From Paenibacillus sp. (GTDB taxonomy: Bacteria > Bacillota > Bacilli > Paenibacillales > Paenibacillaceae): a stretch of DNA of 36,435 bases. This document shows, piece after piece, positions 33,131-36,435 of this stretch. The position numbers and the translations under genes were made by a program. Under the pieces are notes generated by a model. That model was not told where the DNA came from. It worked only from the letters and a program-made list of their open reading frames with translations, and made no database searches. How positions within the stretch are numbered: position 1 is the first letter of the stretch; each line of letters starts with the position of its first letter. Where the stretch lies: the NCBI GenBank assembly GCA_031254035.1, contig JAIRVF010000147.1, forward strand, positions 1 through 36,435, in the 5' to 3' direction.

Positions 33131-33922
33131 ATGAAGTCTGCCGTTTCCCACAGGTCATTGTCCGGGTTCCTTGCCCTTATTTTCGCTTTCGCGATCCCTT
33201 TTTGGGTGGTTGGCGCCATGACGGGAAGCATTAAAGGTATGCCGATGAATCTCCCGACAAGTGCCTTGATGTTTGTTTGTCCCGCCATCACTGCAGCCAT
33301 TCTTGTGTATAAACATGATCGAACGGAAGGCGTAAAACGGCTGCTGGCTAGAGTACTCGATTACAAAAGAATTAAGCATAAGATCTGGTATATCCCTATT
33401 ATTTTTATCATACCGTTAACCGGACTACTCTCATATGCAATTCTACGTATGCTAGGTCTCCCACTATCAGGTAATCAAACTCAATGGCTGGCACTCCCGC
33501 TCCTCTTTATCTTGTTTTTTATCTCCGCCGCATTTGAGGAACTCGGGTGGATGGGTTATGCGATCGAGCCGATGCAGGAGAAGTGGGGTGCGCTTGGGGG
33601 AGGCCTGGTTTTGGGCTGTGTGTGGGGAATATGGCATGTAATTCCGTTGATCGAGGCCCATCATCCTCCGGCGTGGATTATCGCCTGGTTTCTTGGCACC
33701 GTTGCGGCAAGGGTCATTATCGTCTGGGTGTATAACAATACGGGAAAAAGCATCTTTGGAGCCATCATCATCCACACGATGCTGAATGTCATTGATTCCT
33801 TTTTACCAAACTATGATGCGAGTTATGTCCCCGGCATGACCGGAATATTAACAGCTATTGCGGCGATAATTGTCACATTCCTGTGGGGTTCACGAACACT
33901 GGCGCGGTTCAGATACGCGTAA
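33131..33922 (+). CDS. CPBP-family intramembrane protease-like protein
   Basis: A 263-residue membrane protein with about seven hydrophobic segments. CPBP/Abi glutamic protease motifs are present: FEELGWMGY (EExxx), GIWHVIP with its histidine, and IIHTMLN (HxxxN). The usual Arg after the EExxx glutamates is replaced by Met, as happens in some EELGW-type relatives. The ATG 33131 has GGGGAGG about 11 nt upstream. It follows the P450 gene by 54 bp and may share its transcript. Members process proteins or confer bacteriocin self-immunity; the role here is unknown. Confidence 0.85.
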   Translation: MKSAVSHRSLSGFLALIFAFAIPFWVVGAMTGSIKGMPMNLPTSALMFVCPAITAAILVYKHDRTEGVKRLLARVLDYKRIKHKIWYIPIIFIIPLTGLLSYAILRMLGLPLSGNQTQWLALPLLFILFFISAAFEELGWMGYAIEPMQEKWGALGGGLVLGCVWGIWHVIPLIEAHHPPAWIIAWFLGTVAARVIIVWVYNNTGKSIFGAIIIHTMLNVIDSFLPNYDASYVPGMTGILTAIAAIIVTFLWGSRTLARFRYA

Positions 33923-33967
33923 CAATGGAGAATCGCGTATCCTGCTCCATAGCAGAAATACGCGATT
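33912..33967 (+). other. Three overlapping hairpin arms after the CPBP gene
   Basis: GATACGCG (33912-33919), CGCGTATC (33934-33941) and ATACGCGATT (33958-33967) can pair in two mutually exclusive ways. Only TTTACTGTTTTAC follows, so this is at best a weak terminator for the convergent genes. Confidence 0.4.
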
Positions 33968-33987
33968 TACTGTTTTACAAGCTATCC

Positions 33988-34815
33988 TTAAAAGTTAAAA
34001 TTGTCCGGATCAGCTCCAAATCGGCGGTTTTCATTCAGATCATCGATTTGTTTCATATCCTCCGCACTCAAGTCAAAATCAAACACATCGGCATTTTCAA
34101 TGATTCGTTGTTCCTTGACCGATTTTGGAATCGTGACGATTTCACTTTGAATGTCCCAGCGAAGGATGACCTGTGCCGTGGATTTGCCGTATTTGGCGCC
34201 GATGGATTTCAATACTTCGTTATCGAGCAGATGCCCTTGAGCGAGCGGGGCCCATGCCTCAATTTGAATGCCCTCAGCTTTGCAAAATTCACGGAGTTCC
34301 TTTTGGCTGAGCAGTGGATGCAGCTCCACTTGGTTAACGGCAGGTTTCACATTGGCATCCTTCATCAAATCCTCCAAGTGGTGGATATGGAAGTTGGATA
34401 CACCGATCGAACGAACTTTGCCGTCCTGCTGCAGTTTCTCCAGCGCCCGCCAGGTGTCCTTATATTTGCCTTTGACCGGCCAGTGAATCAGATAGAGGTC
34501 CACATAGTCGAGTCCAAGTCTGGTTATGCTGTCCTCAAAAGCTTTCAACGTGGAATCGTACCCTTGATCAGAATTCCACACTTTTGTGGTAATAAACAGT
34601 TCTTCGCGCGGAACGCCAGATTCACGGATCGCTTGTCCAACGCCTTCTTCGTTTTTGTAAAGAGCCGCTGTATCAATGCTGCGATAGCCATGTGCAATAG
34701 CAGTTTTAACGGAATCGACCACTTCTTGACCTTCCTGTACTTTGTATACACCAAGTCCCAGCCATGGCATAGAATAACCGCTGGACAAGGTTGCTCTGGA
34801 TTGCAGATTTTTCAT
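33988..34815 (-). CDS. Aldo/keto reductase, 2,5-diketogluconate-reductase type
   Basis: A 275-residue NADPH-dependent AKR of the AKR5 group. The tetrad is Asp48 and Tyr53 (SIDTAALYKNEE), Lys78 (TTKVWN) and His111 (LIHWPV), and the IPKSVKEQRIIENADVF cofactor region is complete. ATG 34815 with GGAGG 10 nt upstream is chosen over the open frame to 34965, whose first 50 residues are unlike the family. Likely substrates are aldehydes, methylglyoxal or keto sugars. A single gene, convergent with the CPBP gene. Confidence 0.9.
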   Translation of the reverse strand: MKNLQSRATLSSGYSMPWLGLGVYKVQEGQEVVDSVKTAIAHGYRSIDTAALYKNEEGVGQAIRESGVPREELFITTKVWNSDQGYDSTLKAFEDSITRLGLDYVDLYLIHWPVKGKYKDTWRALEKLQQDGKVRSIGVSNFHIHHLEDLMKDANVKPAVNQVELHPLLSQKELREFCKAEGIQIEAWAPLAQGHLLDNEVLKSIGAKYGKSTAQVILRWDIQSEIVTIPKSVKEQRIIENADVFDFDLSAEDMKQIDDLNENRRFGADPDNFNF

Positions 34816-35292
34816 GAACAAGACGCCTCCTCTGTTAAATGCTTGATTTGGTAAAAAGGAAAAGTTTACATCTAACTCAAGATAACCCCTTCTTGACGAA
34901 CAAGTCAAATCGATATTGTTAATAATCCAGCTCCGCCGGCAATCACATCGCTGATCCAATTCCACGAGCCGGCATTTTATACTGCCATTTGATATGTATC
35001 CCTGAATTTACTCCAGCAAATCTTGAATTTCTGTTCCAATTATATCCTATAGGCTGCATCGCTGAAGTGTCGTATGCTGCCCCTTGTTCATCTTCTGATA
35101 AGTTCGTGAGTCCTATTTAAAATTCCAACAAAAAAAGGCCAGGGATACCATCCGCACGTGGAATTCCTGATCTTTTACTTTAAAGCATGGCAAAATTATA
35201 TTTATATTAAAATTGAAATTCCCCTTTATCCTGCCGCAGACGCCGGTCCTTTCGCCCAAGTGCATGGAATGCTTCGTTCACCCTTAGCTACA
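34816..35292. other. Intergenic region between the reductase and FlxA-like genes
   Basis: This 477-bp stretch holds the promoter region of the reductase gene and an imperfect hairpin with a T run at 35128-35171. I see no gene; the 81-codon plus-strand ORF at 35158-35403 overlaps the FlxA-like gene and lacks support. Confidence 0.55.
35128..35171 (-). terminator. Probable terminator of the FlxA-like gene
   Basis: On the minus strand CAGGAATTCCA pairs imperfectly with TGGTATCCCTG, followed by GCCTTTTTTTTG. It lies about 120 bp past the stop codon. Confidence 0.55.
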
Positions 35293-36078
35293 TCAAATCC
35301 GAACATCTATCGCTTTATGCAAAGTAACGGATTCTACCTGTTGATCATCATTAGAAGTTTGCACCGCCCGATCAAAACCTACCACTTGATTCGCTTGATC
35401 TGACCTTTGCAATTGATCATCGGGCAGTCTGTCCGTCTCCGGCTTGCTGTCTTTACTCTGAAGAGCTTGATTCACCTTTTTTATCTCATTGCCCATTTTC
35501 TCGTCGACAGCAGCTACTTTCGCTTGAATTGCCGCGGCTTGTTCGGCCTTCTTCTTGATTACGGTTCTTTCCGCATTTTCACGCATGGAAGCCTTGCCGG
35601 AATCCCCTGAATCACCATCCAAGTGTAGCCTGTCCAACTTGATTTCCGATTCGATCGTCACTGTCTCACTATGTAATTTGCTTCGTACATTCGATAATTT
35701 GCCAATGTTGTTATATAGGGTAGAAACTGTAGCAATGTGGTCTAAGGAAGGTTCTGAGGTGCTGCTTGCATTCGTGTGGTTGGCAGGATTAGATGGACTC
35801 GTTGCTGATTGCATTGCTGATGAATCTGACTTACGTTTCTCTTGCATTTCCAACTGCTTTTGGGCAATTTGAGCGTCGATCGTTTGAAGTTCAGTCGTTA
35901 AGGTTTTAATCCGTTCCGTTTTTATTTTACTGTTCAATTCTTGATTGGACTTCACTTCAACGATTTTGTCATTTAGCAGGCTTCTTTGCTTCATCAGAGA
36001 TTGCATCTCTGCATCCCTTGCGGATATTGGCGTTACTCGGTAGGAACTACTACTAGCTGCTTTCTGAATGGTATTCAT
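35293..36078 (-). CDS. FlxA-like coiled-coil protein
   Basis: A 261-residue highly charged protein from ATG 36078, with GAGGGG 8-9 nt upstream. Residues about 24-85 form a coiled coil with the FlxA-like pattern MQSLMKQRSLLNDKIVEVKS ... ERIKTLTTELQTIDAQIAQKQ. A Ser/Thr/Asn-rich linker (about 87-110) leads to a second helical stretch (115-205) and a polar tail. No signal peptide or membrane segment is present. FlxA-like proteins are often linked to motility regulons. A sigma-D-like -10 element is found upstream. Function unknown. Confidence 0.65.
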   Translation of the reverse strand: MNTIQKAASSSSYRVTPISARDAEMQSLMKQRSLLNDKIVEVKSNQELNSKIKTERIKTLTTELQTIDAQIAQKQLEMQEKRKSDSSAMQSATSPSNPANHTNASSTSEPSLDHIATVSTLYNNIGKLSNVRSKLHSETVTIESEIKLDRLHLDGDSGDSGKASMRENAERTVIKKKAEQAAAIQAKVAAVDEKMGNEIKKVNQALQSKDSKPETDRLPDDQLQRSDQANQVVGFDRAVQTSNDDQQVESVTLHKAIDVRI

Positions 36079-36125
36079 AGCAGACACCCCTCAATTTGGT
36101 TACTTTTAGGATATTCACACTTTAT

Positions 36126-36148
36126 ATATCGGTTATGGGGGGTATTTA
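36126..36148 (-). promoter_or_regulatory. Sigma-D-like promoter candidate for the FlxA-like gene
   Basis: On the minus strand ACCGATAT (36126-36133) matches 7 of 8 bases of the sigma-D -10 (GCCGATAT), with TAAA (36145-36148) upstream. The spacer of 11 bp is shorter than the usual 13-15, so this is tentative. Confidence 0.3.
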
Positions 36149-36174
36149 GTTAAGAGAGGTATGATGTGTTTTGG

Positions 36175-36259
36175 CTAACGGACACAGATGCTGCTAATTA
36201 GTGAAAGAGCTCGCTTTTGGCGGTGTTTCTGGGCGTTTAAGCGCTGTGGTGTCCGTTAG
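36175..36259. repeat. 85-bp MITE-like palindromic element
   Basis: CTAACGGACAC (36175-36185) is exactly inverted as GTGTCCGTTAG (36249-36259), and CACAG/CTGTG extends the arms inward with one extra base. It has no ORF. I recall similar GGACAC-ended elements as multi-copy intergenic repeats in Paenibacillus. Confidence 0.65.
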
Positions 36260-36435
36260 TATGCGACTACTATCTTTTTGAAAAGGAATGATATCAAAAA
36301 GAGCATGATACATAAGCACGCCTGTTGATTAACCAATAATATACAAAAAAAATATACAAAAAAATGAATAGCAAAAAGGGCGCCTTTTCTATAGAATCAT
36401 TTGTACCACCAAAAGATTCGAAAGTGAAAGAGGCG

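Larger units (their letters stand above)
36079..36435. other. Right-end intergenic region
   Basis: It contains the candidate promoter of the FlxA-like gene (36126-36148), the MITE-like element (36175-36259) and an A-rich stretch (about 36340-36365). No gene is seen up to the window edge. Confidence 0.6.

Noticed and set aside
33883..34854. 323-codon plus-strand ORF opposite the reductase gene
   Set aside because: It is the antisense shadow of a clear aldo/keto reductase with complete catalytic residues.

Overview
The window looks like chromosomal DNA from a Paenibacillus-type bacterium (Bacillota). The evidence is gene content: an SLH-domain protein, a BceRS/BceAB peptide-antibiotic module, a perfect CIRCE operator, GlpP, a FlxA-like coiled-coil protein and SEC-C protein. 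AGGAGG-type ribosome sites, frequent TTG/GTG starts and several short intergenic repeats fit too. I found no rRNA, tRNA, CRISPR array, transposase or phage gene. The genus is inferred, not proven.

Layout. 1-2900: an SLH secreted protein (minus) and an SGNH/GDSL hydrolase (plus). 2901-5408: a lone glycogen phosphorylase, convergent with the hydrolase across a shared terminator. 5600-7532: an AraC-type regulator with an effector-binding tail, followed by a VOC (glyoxalase-fold) gene and a terminator. 7634-9822: a decaying stretch on the minus strand, holding a DUF4037-like pseudogene, a small ORF, an ECF sigma factor fused to a VOC domain, and a fragment whose tail matches the small ORF. 9838-13072: a SEC-C protein and htpG, the latter under a CIRCE operator. 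13241-18075: a BceRS two-component system and BceAB ABC transporter, with a MITE-like repeat between the two halves. 18134-20631: two overlapping genes, an ALO-type FAD oxidase and a PLP-dependent D-amino-acid aldolase/deaminase-like enzyme. 21157-22806: a small secreted protein, a DUF3298 protein and a truncated HxlR regulator. 22860-23037: a nested inverted repeat containing a terminator.

23098-28989 (minus) is the best-organised unit. The antiterminator gene glpP is followed by a leader carrying an intrinsic terminator, then ugpB-like binding protein, HAD phosphatase, ugpC-like ATPase and two permeases. The layout suggests glycerol-3-phosphate (or a related glycerophosphodiester) uptake controlled by GlpP-mediated antitermination. 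29235-31059 holds an aldo/keto reductase, a HEAT-repeat-like protein and a small basic protein. 31283-33922 holds a TetR regulator, a cytochrome P450 and a CPBP-type membrane protein; near-identical CTGAC-CA-GTCAG operators precede tetR and the P450. 33988-36078 holds a second aldo/keto reductase and a FlxA-like coiled-coil protein. An 85-bp MITE-like element lies near the right edge.

Most genes belong to known families. The most notable points are the GlpP-leader-Ugp-HAD arrangement, CIRCE control of htpG, the sigma-VOC fusion inside a decaying paralogue cluster, the duplicated TetR operator and the set of short interspersed repeats. I did not find a clearly new multi-gene defence or mobile system.
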